Assembly: GCA_010909725.1 (NCBI GenBank)
Contig: JAACMV010000024.1
Location: 744,001 to 808,000 of the forward strand
Length of the DNA stretch: 64,000 nt
Direction: 5' to 3'
DNA from: Picochlorum sp. 'celeri'
Taxonomy: Eukaryota > Chlorophyta > Trebouxiophyceae
Within the stretch, counting starts at the first letter, position 1. Every line of letters starts with the position of its first letter. This document shows, in pieces, positions 1 to 11,517 of the stretch. A program made the position numbers and the translations under genes. Under the pieces are notes generated by a model. It saw nothing but the letters and a program-made list of their open reading frames with translations. It ran no database searches and had not been told where the DNA came from.

Positions 1-307
1 TTTACACGTGTAAGTAAAATCATCTGAAACAGAAGAGTGCATAGTACTCTTCTGGCAAACATGCCACCCCATCAATGTACAGCACATGTGGAACAATGCC
101 ATGCATGGTTCTCTCTCTTTACATGCCAAGCAAAGATGAGCCTATCTATCAAAGACCCTTTCTTAGGTCAGTATATATCTATATTATATATCCATGGCAG
201 ACCTTGATGGTATCAAAGAAGTATGGATTCTTCAGTGTTATTATGCTGACAGCAGGAGGCAACTAGTTCAGACCTCTTGTATCTGTATCATGGCTGCGTA
301 TCGCATC

Positions 308-811
308 TTATCGCATTAAGCGAGAGATTCTTTGTAAGTGATAGTTGATTGTGTTGATAACACGCGGTTTCTTTGCCTGCATGTATTGTTCAATACACAA
401 AACCATATGGTTAGATGAATCAAAAAGTGTGTCTTTGCTTCAGAGTTGGAACGAGGCCAGATGATGATGATGATGCCTCGCGTCCCATGGGATGAGGGAG
501 ATGATGCATATAGACAACATGTGGATGGATATGGAGAAGAAGACGCACCGCTGTAGCTGCACACATTCTAAGAGAAGCAATTTCTTTGGCACAGGCAGAG
601 TTCACATCGGAGCCAGCTTTCTGCATAGATGCCCGGTGATATCAAAATAATTAATTAATTGGTAACACTTTTTTTTGGTAGTAGTAGTATGAGATCGTAC
701 CGCCATGCAGGTGAAGAACTGCTGCAGTTCTTCGCCACACTGAGTTCCACGGCGACCTCTTGGGGTCGTTCGTACTCTAATGGGCGTTTCTTTCTTTGCC
801 TTTCTTCCCAT
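308..811 (-). CDS. mitochondrial small ribosomal subunit protein mS37-like (twin CX9C, CHCHD1/MRP10 type)
   Basis: Three exons read on the minus strand: 811-701, 620-549 and 376-308, giving 83 residues. Both introns are GT-AG (donors GTACGA and GTGCGT, acceptors ATGCAG) and phase 0. The protein opens MGRKAKK, as plant mS37-like proteins do, and holds two CX9C pairs, one in exon 1 (C25-C35) and one in exon 2 (C46-C56). Exon 3 ends with a TINYHLQR-type tail typical of the plant family. Known family role: a CHCH-fold protein imported through the Mia40 route and built into the mitochondrial small subunit. No presequence is needed for that route and none is visible. The gene is too finely split to appear as one open frame. 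Function rests on the Cys spacing plus the conserved tail, so the assignment is fairly strong although short. Confidence 0.72.
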
Positions 812-897
812 TTATATATATTTTTAAAGAAAGGAAATGCCAGAAAAGATGTACATGTGAAGCAATTGGTGTATGGATGAGATGAGATGGCTTGTGT

Positions 898-2976
898 CTA
901 CTTTAGACCAAAAGATGGAGTCATCTGTTTCTTGTAGTGATTGATGGATTCCACGCCAGACATGTACTTCTCGTGAATCAGTTCGTGGCTGCGTTGGATA
1001 GATTCCATCTCGTTGGCGTGGGACTGCTCCATGCTAATTCTGGATGACTCTATCATGTCTTGGGCTTTTTGTTGGAGGAGGTGACATTCTTGCTGCATTG
1101 AGGATACCATGGCCAGATGCTGGTTCACATATGACTGCATATGTGATACTTTGGCTTCAAAGGCGTTGATTGCAGTTGCACAAGACATTTCCGATTTCTG
1201 AACAGCCTTGGTGATTGCAAGTTTGCTGTTGGCATAGGCAGTCTCCAGGGCATGCTTCATCTCTGCTTGCAGCAATGAGTATTTTTTATGGCAGATTGTA
1301 TCCGACAGTTTGGAATGATTCTCCAAAACTTTACTCATAGCTGTGTTGAGAGCATCAAGAGCTGAGAAATCCTCGTCATCATCTGGGCATGCAGGATTGT
1401 GGGAAGTCTCCTTGGCTGCTGCTTGGCTGAGCAGCTTTTTTGTGCCCAAGGTGTTGGCTCTCATCTTTCCCTCCTCTACGTCCTCGTCTTCCTCACTCTC
1501 ATTACTGCGTGCATACAAGATTATTCATTAAATGTTGTGTCATTATTCCATGGGAAACGATGCCATATTGAATACAAACATACCTGTACAAATTGTGCAT
1601 ATCTCCAAGAGTTTTAGCAGCTTGCTTTCTAGGATTCCCATCAACCTTCTTTTCTAATGTTGGAGCGACTCCAAGTCTCGTCTTTTGTACTTTGATGGGC
1701 GTGTTGCCTCCTTGCTGTGGTTGTGCTTCCATTTGCAGAGGAGTGCTGCTTTTGGGAGACGCAGCATTCATTTGCTCTCTGGTACTTTTCAGCGTACTTC
1801 TATGCACATCGATGACTTCTTGCAGCCTTCCTTTTTTGACTGGATCCTTGGCGTCGAATCTTGGTGGTGGAGTCCGTTTCTTTTGCTGGTTCTGACCTTG
1901 ATCAGCTGGTCTGCAGAAGTCATCAGATGCTGGCACAGGCTTTGCTACTGTTTCTTCCACGCCTTTTTCTTCTTCGACATCCTCAAAGTCACCCTCATCG
2001 TCGGACGTAAAGGCATGCTTCAATTTTTGAGATGCCACTTTGGACGCTTTTCGTGTGGAGGTCCGGACTGGTTCCAGCTTTTGCTTCTTCGTTTGTGCTC
2101 CCTTCTTTGCCTGATTTCTCTTTGATGTGGCCCCGGATTTCTTTGTAGTTGCAGCAGCCTGCTGCTGCTGCTTTGCCTTCACAGAGGTGCGACAGACCTC
2201 CTCCGTCTTGCATGAATCCTTCTCTGGAGTTGATTCTTTCTCATCCGATGCACGTTCAGGCAAACCCAAAGATTTCATTGCTACAGGCTCCTTTTTCGTA
2301 TTTGGCTTGCCAAGAGCATTACCATCACCATCCTTTTTGGCCTTGGATGGTGTGATTTTTCTCCTGAGACTCTCTGGGACACCCACAAGAGCCTTTCTAC
2401 GCCGCCCTGCCATTCGAAGAGGCTTCTTTTGTGGATCCTCCTTGGTGGTGATATCCATCTTGGGCTCTGATGATACATGAGTATGCTCATGATCATCATC
2501 TCGTGGAGACTGCTCACTTGGCCAACCAGAATCCACAGAATCTTCATGCACTAGACGAGCAAAGCCCTGCACATAGGAAACCATATTCAGTGACAATACC
2601 GTATGTGTATAAACGCATGTAATGGATTCAATGATGGCACGTACCTGGGCACTTGATGGCGGTCTGTCAAATTTGGCACATCTGGAATCTGCCATAACCA
2701 CTGGGGCATGGGCAACAGTGGCATTTGTATCCTGGCGCCCCTTGTAGTCCGACTTTTTTGCCCTCCATGACATATCATCATCTTTTGATTGTAAACTCGA
2801 TTGATGGGATTCTCTCCTCCTCGCGTGCCAGCCTATTGCGTCGTCCGGAGTGCCGTTCCCAGGTCGGACAACAGTGCTAGCTCTGAACACGACAAACACG
2901 ACCGTGATATGTGGAAATATAGTACAATTTGTTAATTTAGGTTCTAAAACACGCACATCGAGACTCTACCAAGCAT
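898..2976 (-). CDS. basic, disordered nuclear-type protein with C-terminal coiled coil (ASY3/Red1-like candidate)
   Basis: Four exons are proposed: 2976-2957 (20 nt), about 2879-2645, 2566-1584 and 1504-898. The last two introns have clear donors GTACGT and GTATGT and acceptors GCAG, and frame is kept at each junction. The first exon is the least certain (donor GTGCGT). The middle of the protein is low complexity, rich in Lys, Ser, Gln and acidic patches (KAKKDG, KQQQQAAA, DDEGDFEDVEEE), as in nuclear DNA-associated proteins. The last 150 residues are a heptad-like helix beginning ALDALNTAMSKVLENHSKL. This order, disordered basic body followed by a terminal coiled coil, resembles plant ASY3 and fungal Red1 or animal SYCP2 meiotic axis proteins. 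That resemblance is architectural only; no catalytic domain is visible and other coiled-coil chromatin proteins fit as well. Confidence 0.55.
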
Positions 2977-3213
2977 GAACATGATTCGTTGCGGAAGTCG
3001 CTATCACGTCTGTTCTGTTCAGGCTAAAACATGCATACACTCACTACAGAGAGTACAATTTGCTCTTTAAAAAGACATGAATACTTGTGTTCTATGAATT
3101 TAAAGTGTATTTGTTGGTGATAGCCAGCCTCGTGTCAAATCGCTGAACATGCATCGCACAGTTGCATGAGCCAGGGACAAGCTGCATGGAGTTTACATAG
3201 GAATAGAAATAAA

Positions 3214-5298
3214 TCAGATGTTGGATTTTGCATCCAGATAAGCTTGTAATGTACTACCTTGTACTTGTCTTTTCTTGATTTGCTGGTGCTTGATGTCTTG
3301 TTCAGAGAATTTGGTCACGTCAAAGTATGTCTCAAACTGACTGCATTCGTATGGTTCACCACGAATAGCTACACAATATGAGGGTGGCTGAGGGCAAATA
3401 TCTACAGAGTCTGTAAAGTGAAGAGAGCATAGCATCTGCTGGGCATCGTATGAGAATGAGTTGCAGTCGTCGCCCACCATTCTGCATGCAACCATGCACT
3501 GTTCTGGTGTAACAGCCATTGTGGATATATCGTACATGACTGGTTGATCTCTGTCTGAAATGGTGCCATCATACATGTATCCAGGAAGACCCGGCTTGTA
3601 TGGCACTAGAGTACCTTCACGGCATGCAAGCTGCCCCGGTCCCTGTGATCTGAATGACTCCCGAATGCTCTGCATTTCAGCGGGGTTTGGTGTGCATGAT
3701 CTGCCATTTCCTTTGAACCCTGCGTGGCATACACAAACAAATCCAGGGGATGTATCAATGCAGGCAGCATTCTCATCACAATCGTCGATGCCTCTGGCAC
3801 ATTCGTTGACATTGATGTTGCAGTCAACACCTTCATAACCAGATCCAGGGATACCTCGGACCCATGTATTTTTGCATTCGTGCACTGGTTTCGCCTTTTG
3901 ATTATCTGAATAGTGGCAACTTCCACCAAATATATACTCCTCATTGATCCTCTGAATTTCTGCCGTGAAATTTCTGGCAATATCGAAACTTGTATCAGAT
4001 TCAAAAACACCAAAGATTCCACCCGGAAGATCTCCCTCTTCCTCGGGTGCTTTTTGATCTTGTCCAAACCATTGCCAAAATAGCCCTCCTTGGACAGGGC
4101 CAGCTTGTTTTGCATCTTCTAATAATGCATCATAGACAACTTTATACCATTTGTCACGCTCCTCGATGAGTCTCTTTGAAGAGCCCCAAGCACCAAACTC
4201 ACTCATGATGAGGGGTTTACCGAGTTCTCGCGCTTGTCTAATATGCTCATGAAGCCATCGATGAGCAAATTCTGGGGTGGCGTCTTCCCAATTTTGGATC
4301 CACATATGGATTCCTGCATAGTCTATATATTCGCTGCTATGATCAGCTTTAAAGTTTTGTCCCTGATCTCCAGCCCAACTCCCTGATCCTCCTGGATTGG
4401 CATACTGTTGAGGAGTTTGGTTTGAAAAGAACCCTTCCTCGCCAACAGTTACAAGGTGGTTCTTGTCAACAGCCTTTATGTAACTTGCCATGTTTGTGAT
4501 CCATGTCTGCAACACAAAGCTGGGACAACCCTGGCATCTGGGCTCATTGATTAATTCCCAGGAAAATATTGTCGGATCGTCTTTGTAGTGACGACCATTG
4601 ATCGAGTTCTGTCTTGTTAGGATTGCCTTGACATGATTCGTGTACAGATGCCAGGCATCTTGCTCAAAGAAAAAGTCTTCATGTCCTGACAGATTAAGCA
4701 TGGTTTGAAAATGTGGGATACCTCCTGCTTCTTGCCAGTTATCAAATAAAGATAAAATTACGCGGACGCCAGCTTTACGAGCCTCGTCTAAGAAAAAGTC
4801 CAACCCCCGGAATATTTGCTCATTGTAGACACCAGGAGCTTCCATTAACGTGTATCCAAGTGAGACAGGATTAGCCCATGCTCTCACCACGTTAAATCCA
4901 ACCTCTTTTGCCTTCTGCAGCTTTCTTCTGATGAGTTCCTGACCAGTCATATTAGGTGGTAGACTGGCACCATAAAGCCTCAAGACACCTGATGCAGCCT
5001 CTACAGTTTCCCACTGGTTCCATCCCGATACATATATGAGACTGCATTCGGGACCGACAACAAATCTACCTCCTTCTACTCGAACAAAATAGTCCATCAA
5101 ATCCAAGGGATGCCCAGTTTTTGGAGACTGCACTGAATTGCGATACCATGTAGTACTTAGAAAGCCTGCAGCTGCCAACAGGGCAAGAACCAGAGCCACA
5201 AGATATGCTCTGGTACTGCACAAGTGTTCTCCAATCGTACGAATGGATTTTGCAGGAGTACCATGCTCCACTATAGGGGATCTCCGACGAGTAGTCAT
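3214..5298 (-). CDS. membrane-anchored GH5 (mannanase-like) glycoside hydrolase with EGF and PAN modules
   Basis: One uninterrupted frame of 694 residues. A hydrophobic segment at about residues 31-50 follows a basic N-terminus, so it is probably a type II signal anchor or an uncleaved signal. Residues about 70-450 are a GH5 (beta/alpha)8 barrel close to plant endo-beta-1,4-mannanases: SGWNQWE near the start, ELINEP carrying the acid/base Glu at about 251, MSEFGAWG carrying the nucleophile Glu at about 367, and GLFWQW near the end. Residues about 485-526 form a calcium-binding EGF repeat (DVNEC-type start, six Cys). Residues about 560-655 resemble a PAN/Apple domain with several Cys. Family knowledge predicts hydrolysis of mannan or glucomannan outside the cell. 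The EGF plus PAN tail is unusual for a green-lineage GH5 and suggests attachment to wall glycans or surface proteins. Confidence 0.82.
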   Translation of the reverse strand: MTTRRRSPIVEHGTPAKSIRTIGEHLCSTRAYLVALVLALLAAAGFLSTTWYRNSVQSPKTGHPLDLMDYFVRVEGGRFVVGPECSLIYVSGWNQWETVEAASGVLRLYGASLPPNMTGQELIRRKLQKAKEVGFNVVRAWANPVSLGYTLMEAPGVYNEQIFRGLDFFLDEARKAGVRVILSLFDNWQEAGGIPHFQTMLNLSGHEDFFFEQDAWHLYTNHVKAILTRQNSINGRHYKDDPTIFSWELINEPRCQGCPSFVLQTWITNMASYIKAVDKNHLVTVGEEGFFSNQTPQQYANPGGSGSWAGDQGQNFKADHSSEYIDYAGIHMWIQNWEDATPEFAHRWLHEHIRQARELGKPLIMSEFGAWGSSKRLIEERDKWYKVVYDALLEDAKQAGPVQGGLFWQWFGQDQKAPEEEGDLPGGIFGVFESDTSFDIARNFTAEIQRINEEYIFGGSCHYSDNQKAKPVHECKNTWVRGIPGSGYEGVDCNINVNECARGIDDCDENAACIDTSPGFVCVCHAGFKGNGRSCTPNPAEMQSIRESFRSQGPGQLACREGTLVPYKPGLPGYMYDGTISDRDQPVMYDISTMAVTPEQCMVACRMVGDDCNSFSYDAQQMLCSLHFTDSVDICPQPPSYCVAIRGEPYECSQFETYFDVTKFSEQDIKHQQIKKRQVQGSTLQAYLDAKSNI

Positions 5299-5574
5299 GT
5301 GGCCAAGGGCACCAACCTACTGGTCTCCTGAGACACAAATTCTATTGCATTGCACCGAGCTACAAACCGTTTGGGATTCATTTCATGACATAAATATTAA
5401 TATTTGAATAATTTTATACGAACAAACAATTTTAAGGAGGATACCAGCCCTGACTTCCTGATGTCCGCGATGGCCCTTGGGTGGTCGAAACACCGTTGAC
5501 TGCAAGAATTGCAGGTATATATCTGGGTCCTTTGTTGTTTATGAGGATTGGTCAGTCATGTCATGGCACCTAGA

Positions 5575-7327
5575 CTATCCTTCCTGCTCCCTAATTTTGT
5601 GCAAGTATTCCATCTCGTCCTGTAGAAATGCACTGAATTTCTTCAAATACTCTCTGGTCAACTTCTTCTGCTCCATTCTGTGTTTCAATGCAACCATTTG
5701 GTGCCTGGTTGGGCCACTGTGGGGCATGGCTGTGGTATTCATTTGCTCAGTCTCAATCGCACTGAGGATCTTATAATCATTCTCTAAAGTTCCTGTTCCT
5801 GTTTCTACGCCCTCTAACTCCTCTATTTTGACCTCTAAAAGTCTCACAATTGTGGTGAGGACAGCCATTCGAAGCCCACTCGATGCCATTTCTGATGTCA
5901 TTTCCGAGGACTCTACTCTATTCGGCTCTCCATCAATCTCGGCTAACCTGGCGTCAATTTCTTCAGAGTCTATAACAAAAATCTCGAGCGTTTGCAACAC
6001 ATCTGATGGGAGCATGCTCTCAAACGCTCGTTGCCTCTCTTTGTTTTTTCTGCCTGTATACTTTCCCCTGGTTGCCAATGTTTTTTGCAACGAGTCCAAA
6101 TGACTTCTCGATAGAAACAGCTGTGGACGTAGATTATGATGCATTAAAAGCGCAAACTTTTTCTTCAAGACATCCGTCCATTCGTGAGGAGGGGGCAGTG
6201 GGCAGTTCACCATCAGCACTTCATCTCGTGGATCAACATCCACACGGCCATACTGAAAGATCATCTGCTCCGACGATAGCCCTTCCCATGGTGATATAGT
6301 AACTGGCTCCCCCTGTGCTATTCTCTTTTTTCGTGAGCACACGGCACACAAGGCTGCATCATCATGCCCTCGAAGCTCCCATGTACAGTGGCCTTTTGAG
6401 GAAGGCTCAAACATCTCCGTGCCAGGTACGATTTGAGAACTGAACGTCTTCCCACCTTGATCTGGAAGCGTAATACCATACATTTTAAATGCGGATGTTG
6501 CCCAGACAAAGTCTTCATACGTAGGACTAGAGTGCAGTTCCTCCATTGTAGCAATCTCTCGACAGACATGCTTCATCTCACTCCAAGCACTTTCCATATC
6601 TTTTCTCTGAAGCCTGCAAGATTCAAATACATACATAGCATGTTAGTATAAATGTATCGTAAGAAAAAAAACAGAGAGCATCATACGTCTCATGCATACA
6701 AGGATGTAGCACATACATGGCAGCAGCATACAAGGATGTGCCTCTGAGCCACTCTAGTTCATCCAATGTCCATGAAAGAGGCAGCGAAAATCTCTCTGGA
6801 AGCATATTCAGCCACTGTTTCAAATAACTAGCGTCCCCTTTCATCTTTTCAATCATGATATGAATAATCACCGGGTACCCATGGGTATCATGCTCCATCA
6901 AATGCTTCATCAAACCCCCATGGATTTGATTCTTTGCAATCGACTCGTTGGAAATGGAATTCTTGACTGGAAAAGAGATCAAGACAGGATCCTCCTTGAA
7001 TGCATTTGTAATTCGCGACAGGCCTAGCCAACCTGAGGAAAACAAGCGTCTCCCACTCTTGCTAAGAGTTGCAACCACCCCACCATACTTGGGATCAATG
7101 ACATCCAATTCAATATTCCCAGTATCGACACCGTGCTTTTTCATCCATATTCGATATTCGGAAAGCAGAACAGACCTGGATGGGGTAGGCTTGAATGGTT
7201 TATAGCCTCTGTCCTCTGCTGCAGCACACTCTGGTAGACCATGAGAGCTATTGGATACCGCATATTGATACCCGAAATAGATCCCAGGTATACTTACTAG
7301 TGCTATAGGTGCTTTAAACCGATTCAT
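5575..7327 (-). CDS. SET-domain protein of the RuBisCO LSMT/SETD3-4 type
   Basis: Two exons, 7327-6717 and 6613-5575, joined across a 103-nt intron (donor GTATGT, acceptor TTGCAG) that splits an ATG codon; about 550 residues. The N-terminus has a short hydrophobic stretch after MNRFK and may be an anchor or targeting sequence. The split SET domain spans the intron: GVDTGNIELDV and GGVVATLSKSG early, a long insert, then IVPGTEMFE, and the C-terminal SET motif around ISPWEGLSSEQMIFQYG. The C-terminal 230 residues match the Rubis-subs-bind helical domain, including ALLMHHNLRPQLFLSRS. Family members methylate lysine or histidine on plastid or cytosolic proteins. The usual N-H-S of the SET pseudoknot is replaced by E-P-S, so activity is doubtful. 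Confidence 0.75.
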
Positions 7328-7626
7328 TGTATACAGTACACGACTTTAACGCTAAAGAGCCAAGTTCATCTCCACAACTCCTTGGCTTTGGCTCGTAAAC
7401 TTGCCCGATCCGATTGGCACTCACACGAACTAATACCTATACCAGAAGAATGTGTGTCAAGATTGTCTTGGGATGATCGTGACGATATCGCCATCGTTCG
7501 AGATCAAATCAGGAATTCCTTATTTATGACAGGCATCTGACAGCAGAGGTGATCTGATCTGATTCCCATGACTGATTCGCCTCTCTGGAAATCCTTCAGT
7601 CTAAATAATAACATACATGAATAATC

Positions 7627-8667
7627 ATGTTGCGATCCTTGCCAGCTGCAAGTCCTACGCCAAGACGAGGTGATATCCTCTTCTCCAGTGTCAAGGGAAG
7701 ACCTCAGATACTGCTGACCCAATCTGCCTGGCGCAGGGTACGCGTGCGAGCAGAAAACAAAGGGACTGATACAGAGGGTTTACCACAAGCGTCTTGGCAT
7801 ACTCTTCCTGATGGCATGCGCCTCGAAAAGATTGAGATGCCTTCATCCTCCTCATCTGGTTCATATCCTCCACTCTTATTTGTGCATGGGTCATATCACG
7901 GAGCATGGTGCTGGACGGAATTATTTGGGCCATACTTTAGCAATCTTGGGTATGATGTGGTGGCGATCAGCCTGAGGGGTCAGGGAAATAGTGACAAGGG
8001 GGACTTGAAAGTGGCTGGTACTCTGCAGTCACATGTGGATGATCTGGCATCTGTCATTGCATCATTTGATAGACCCCCGGTGGTTGTAGCACACTCGTTT
8101 GGGGGGCTTTTGCTTGAAGCATACTGTTCTCTTCAGCAGAATATGGGGAATAGGCCGAAAATTGCAGGGGCTTGTTTGGTAGCTGCAGTCCCTCCAGCAG
8201 GTAATAAAGAAATTATTACTAGGATCACCAAAAAGTCGCTCTTAAAATCGATGAGAATAACTTGGGGGTTCATATCAAAATCATTTAGAAAAGATGCTGA
8301 TGCTTGTCGGGAGCTCTTCTTCTCAGAGGATCTCGCAGAGGATAGATTGCTAGAGTACCAGGCAAAGCTTGCCCAGTGCAGCGATGTGGCACTGCTTGAT
8401 GTCCGCAAGTTATCTTCACAAGTTCCATTACCACCGTTAGATGAGAGTATTTTTGTTGATGGAAGTATTCGGGCGTTTGTTGGTGGAGGGACGAACGATT
8501 GTGTTGTGGATCCACCTGCTGTGGCAGAGGCAGCAGCATACTATGGTGTCACCCCAGTCCTATGGGACAACATGGCACATGACGTCATGTTGGATACACG
8601 ATGGGAACATGTTGCAGAAGACATTGATACATGGATGAAAGAATCATTCTCTGTTACGCATACATAA
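7627..8667 (+). CDS. alpha/beta hydrolase, probably plastid-targeted
   Basis: A single-exon frame of 346 residues. The first 45 residues are rich in Ser, Arg and Pro, with few acids, like a transit peptide. The fold then shows LLFVHGSYHGAWCW (HG oxyanion motif, about residue 80), VVAHSFGG with the nucleophile Ser at about 160, a probable acid Asp in the GTNDCVVDP segment and the catalytic His in MAHDVMLD near the end. This matches the alpha/beta hydrolase superfamily, near plant chloroplast members of unknown substrate. The gene runs towards the Rab3GAP gene on the other strand; the two stop codons are only a few bases apart (8667 and 8675). Substrate cannot be inferred. Confidence 0.8.
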   Translation: MLRSLPAASPTPRRGDILFSSVKGRPQILLTQSAWRRVRVRAENKGTDTEGLPQASWHTLPDGMRLEKIEMPSSSSSGSYPPLLFVHGSYHGAWCWTELFGPYFSNLGYDVVAISLRGQGNSDKGDLKVAGTLQSHVDDLASVIASFDRPPVVVAHSFGGLLLEAYCSLQQNMGNRPKIAGACLVAAVPPAGNKEIITRITKKSLLKSMRITWGFISKSFRKDADACRELFFSEDLAEDRLLEYQAKLAQCSDVALLDVRKLSSQVPLPPLDESIFVDGSIRAFVGGGTNDCVVDPPAVAEAAAYYGVTPVLWDNMAHDVMLDTRWEHVAEDIDTWMKESFSVTHT

Positions 8668-8674
8668 TACATTA

Positions 8675-11124
8675 TCAACAATCATGTATTGCAGTTGCCA
8701 TTCGTAGTTCTCCTGGCAAGCATGAAATAAATAATCTATGTTTCACCCTACTTTCAATAGAGCCCGAGTCAGCATCTGTCATCTCAACACTATATTCTGT
8801 AGATATTGGTCCATCAAGAGAAAAATGACCTCCCACATTGGCACAGTCAACTAGTACTCTGACCTCCTCCTTGTTGAGTTCATACCCTTGTCTGTTATTG
8901 AGTGCACTTTCAATCATTCCATTCACAAATCTTCTCCGCACTGTGCTCTCAATTCCTTCTAGTCGTTGATCTAAAGATACAGCAGCCGACACATTGTGCT
9001 CCAAACAGCTCAGCATATTGACAAGACCTGACATATCTGATGCTTTTGCTGCAAGGCTGTGTGATACTCCCATGGAGTCAACCTCCAACACCTCGTGCGA
9101 CCACGTCTTCAAAAATTCAACCTGATCACGTACGACCTGATCGTCATATGGGTACGCATCCGACAAAATGGAACATGCTGAGGAGAATAGCGAGACAAAC
9201 ATCTGACAGATCAAGTCTTGGGGCCTCATGGTTTCCAACTGATGCAGAATTTGCTCACCTCGTCCCTTGGGATTAAACAGGGATTTATGCTGCTGAGCAA
9301 GAGGGTGAGGTTGCGCTTTTTCCCATGACCGTGTCCAAACGCAATCACCCGACATTCTATGGGAGAGTTGCATGGCATCATTGTCCCAATCTTTGGGGGA
9401 GTACCACCGTATGAAATCCTCAAACTCGCATCCTTTGTTGACAAATTTGAATGCTTCCATATCTGAAAGAAGCATATTCTCAAACACAAGTTTTCTCGCG
9501 ACACTATCTGGCTCATACCCGTGCACACCGAGACCCTCCATACTACTGTGAGTAAGAGACTGCGTCACTGGCACACGAATCTGGACATTTGGATTCTTCA
9601 ACTGGGTCATATCAAGAGTCTCAACCACCCATGCCTCGTCCGTGTCTGTATCCATCTGCTGCAAGTTCACTTGCGACATACTATAATTGAGCGATCCGAG
9701 CGACCTCACAATAGGGCAACATGCAGCGTGGTCCTCTGGTACGTGTGGCACCTTGCAATCCCGTTCCCAATACTCATACCGCACCCTTTTCAAAAATTGC
9801 TTCCACAGTTGAGCCAAACCTCTCAATGAATCGGGAACAGTCGCATGAAGCGTAAACCTCTCAAACACATTCTCCCCACTGTCATCAAACGTCATATCAA
9901 CCAGCTTTTCAACATCCCCCAGGTCCACCTCCATCTCATATCTCTCTGCATGGTCCACCCACCAGTCCTCACTCGCGAGACACGACATGTTATCCACATC
10001 CTCAGCAATCTTGATCCATTCTAAAAAATCGCGAAGCGTTGCTGAAAAACTCCCGGGTACAGACTGTACTGGTGGTCCCCGCATAATCTCATCACGCCGA
10101 TCAGGATGGCATATATTCTCACACTGCAAGAATTTTCGAGACACGTCACTCACTTGTAGAGGAATAAATGATCTCTTACCACTATCAGGAGCATGATCAG
10201 ACGCCATCGCAAGAATGCGCATTCTTTTGGCATCACCAAGTGCTTCATTCCCATCCATGTGCAACACATCAACATCAACCCCTCCCACTGGATCTGCCAG
10301 CCGAGCCCAAGGCCCCCACGGCATATCTGAATCCCATCTCACATCTCCTTCCATACGATCTCCCTCTCTATCAGTATCCTGATACACCTGATACGACATC
10401 CTCGTCCAACACAATGGCACATCACAGCTACATCCATGCGGCACTCGAGACATCAGCAACGCCACTCTATTCTCCATCTCAGACACATACTCGATACCAT
10501 TACCCACACTACCATGAATACTATCACATTCAAATCGCTGCAATCCATCCCGCGACACCCGAACACCTCCATATGCATCCCTCCTCGCATCATGCTTTGG
10601 CACATACACTGGATGGCGACACACCGCATCATGCCGACTCGCTTTCAACGCATTCATCGCCACACACACAGCAGACATGACCGTACTAAACTCTTGATCA
10701 TGCAGTATTCTTCTGGAATAGCTATCAGGCTCAATAAGAAAGAATGCCTCTGGAAAGAACCATTCATGAAACTTGACAGGATAACTCTGAATCGGCCACA
10801 CGGAAGATGCCTCATGTTCTTCTTCTTTGTCATCAATCCTTTGAGCTGCGTCGTACCATGTCAGAACATAGTCCTCCTTCCTCCATTCAACAAACCCATG
10901 GGGCAACACAACCACCCGCTTCCTCCCAACACCTTTTTTGACACAATTCAACAAGGCAGCCTCCAGCACAGCAACAAATCTGTATCACATAGATACACAT
11001 GCATCAGAATCTTTGAAATTTTTTTAAAAAAACCAACGTTGTTGCTGTTTCTTGGTAACACCTACTTTTCAAATGTACTCGACACAGTATAGTCATGAAA
11101 CCCCTCTCCATCACCATCCGCCAT
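8675..11124 (-). CDS. RAB3GAP1: Rab3 GTPase-activating protein catalytic subunit
   Basis: Two exons: 11124-11066 (59 nt, opening MADGDGEGFHDYT) and 10979-8675, with an 86-nt intron (donor GTAGGT, acceptor ATACAG) in phase 2. The joined N-terminus, DYTVSSTFEKFVAVLEAALL, aligns with the family start (D-x-T-x-x-S-x-x-E-x-F). Later come LPHGFVEWR, EWFFPEAFFLIE and the hallmark EDFIRWYSPKDW at about residues 530-545, followed by WEKAQPHPLAQQHKSLF. Family role: with the non-catalytic subunit RAB3GAP2 it acts on Rab3 and is a GEF for Rab18, working in membrane trafficking, ER structure and autophagy. At about 784 residues it is shorter than animal members (about 980), with low-complexity loops missing. 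The long antisense frames over this gene are composition shadows. Confidence 0.88.
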
Positions 11125-11517
11125 GATTATCTTTAAATGTATACTCGGCGATTTCTGCAGTATCGTTATGGCGACGATGACCGAGACTATATATCTTGTT
11201 TTCTTATTAATCTATCTATATACGGAATGCTCTGGTTGATTAATTAAACACATTAGAAAAAAACACCGCTGAGCGATTGGACCGTTGACCAACAATGCCC
11301 CGAATCGATTCACACAGATATGACGCAAGAAGGCCATCTCTCTTCACAGAGATATTAATCACTTATTTCTACTGAAAAAAGCATTCAGTCTACCCAGAAA
11401 AACCAAAAGAGAAGAAGAAGAAGAGGAGGAGAAAGAAAATCCATCGCCACCAGGTCAACACGTCTTTGTTTGTGTCACCCTCAGAAAAGAATATCCATCC
11501 AGATTCATTCAAACAAT

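Noticed and set aside
1..307. First 307 nt of the window
   Set aside because: Only short frames with no motif; no RNA or repeat recognised.
713..733. Perfect 8-bp inverted repeat GAAGAACT/AGTTCTTC with a neighbouring stem at about 753-767
   Set aside because: It lies inside the mS37-like exon 1 and encodes a conserved E-E-L-Q-Q-F-F piece; no RNA signature was seen.
10168..11092. Long plus-strand frames over the Rab3GAP gene
   Set aside because: Low-complexity His/Pro/Ser-rich translations complementary to a gene with strong family motifs.
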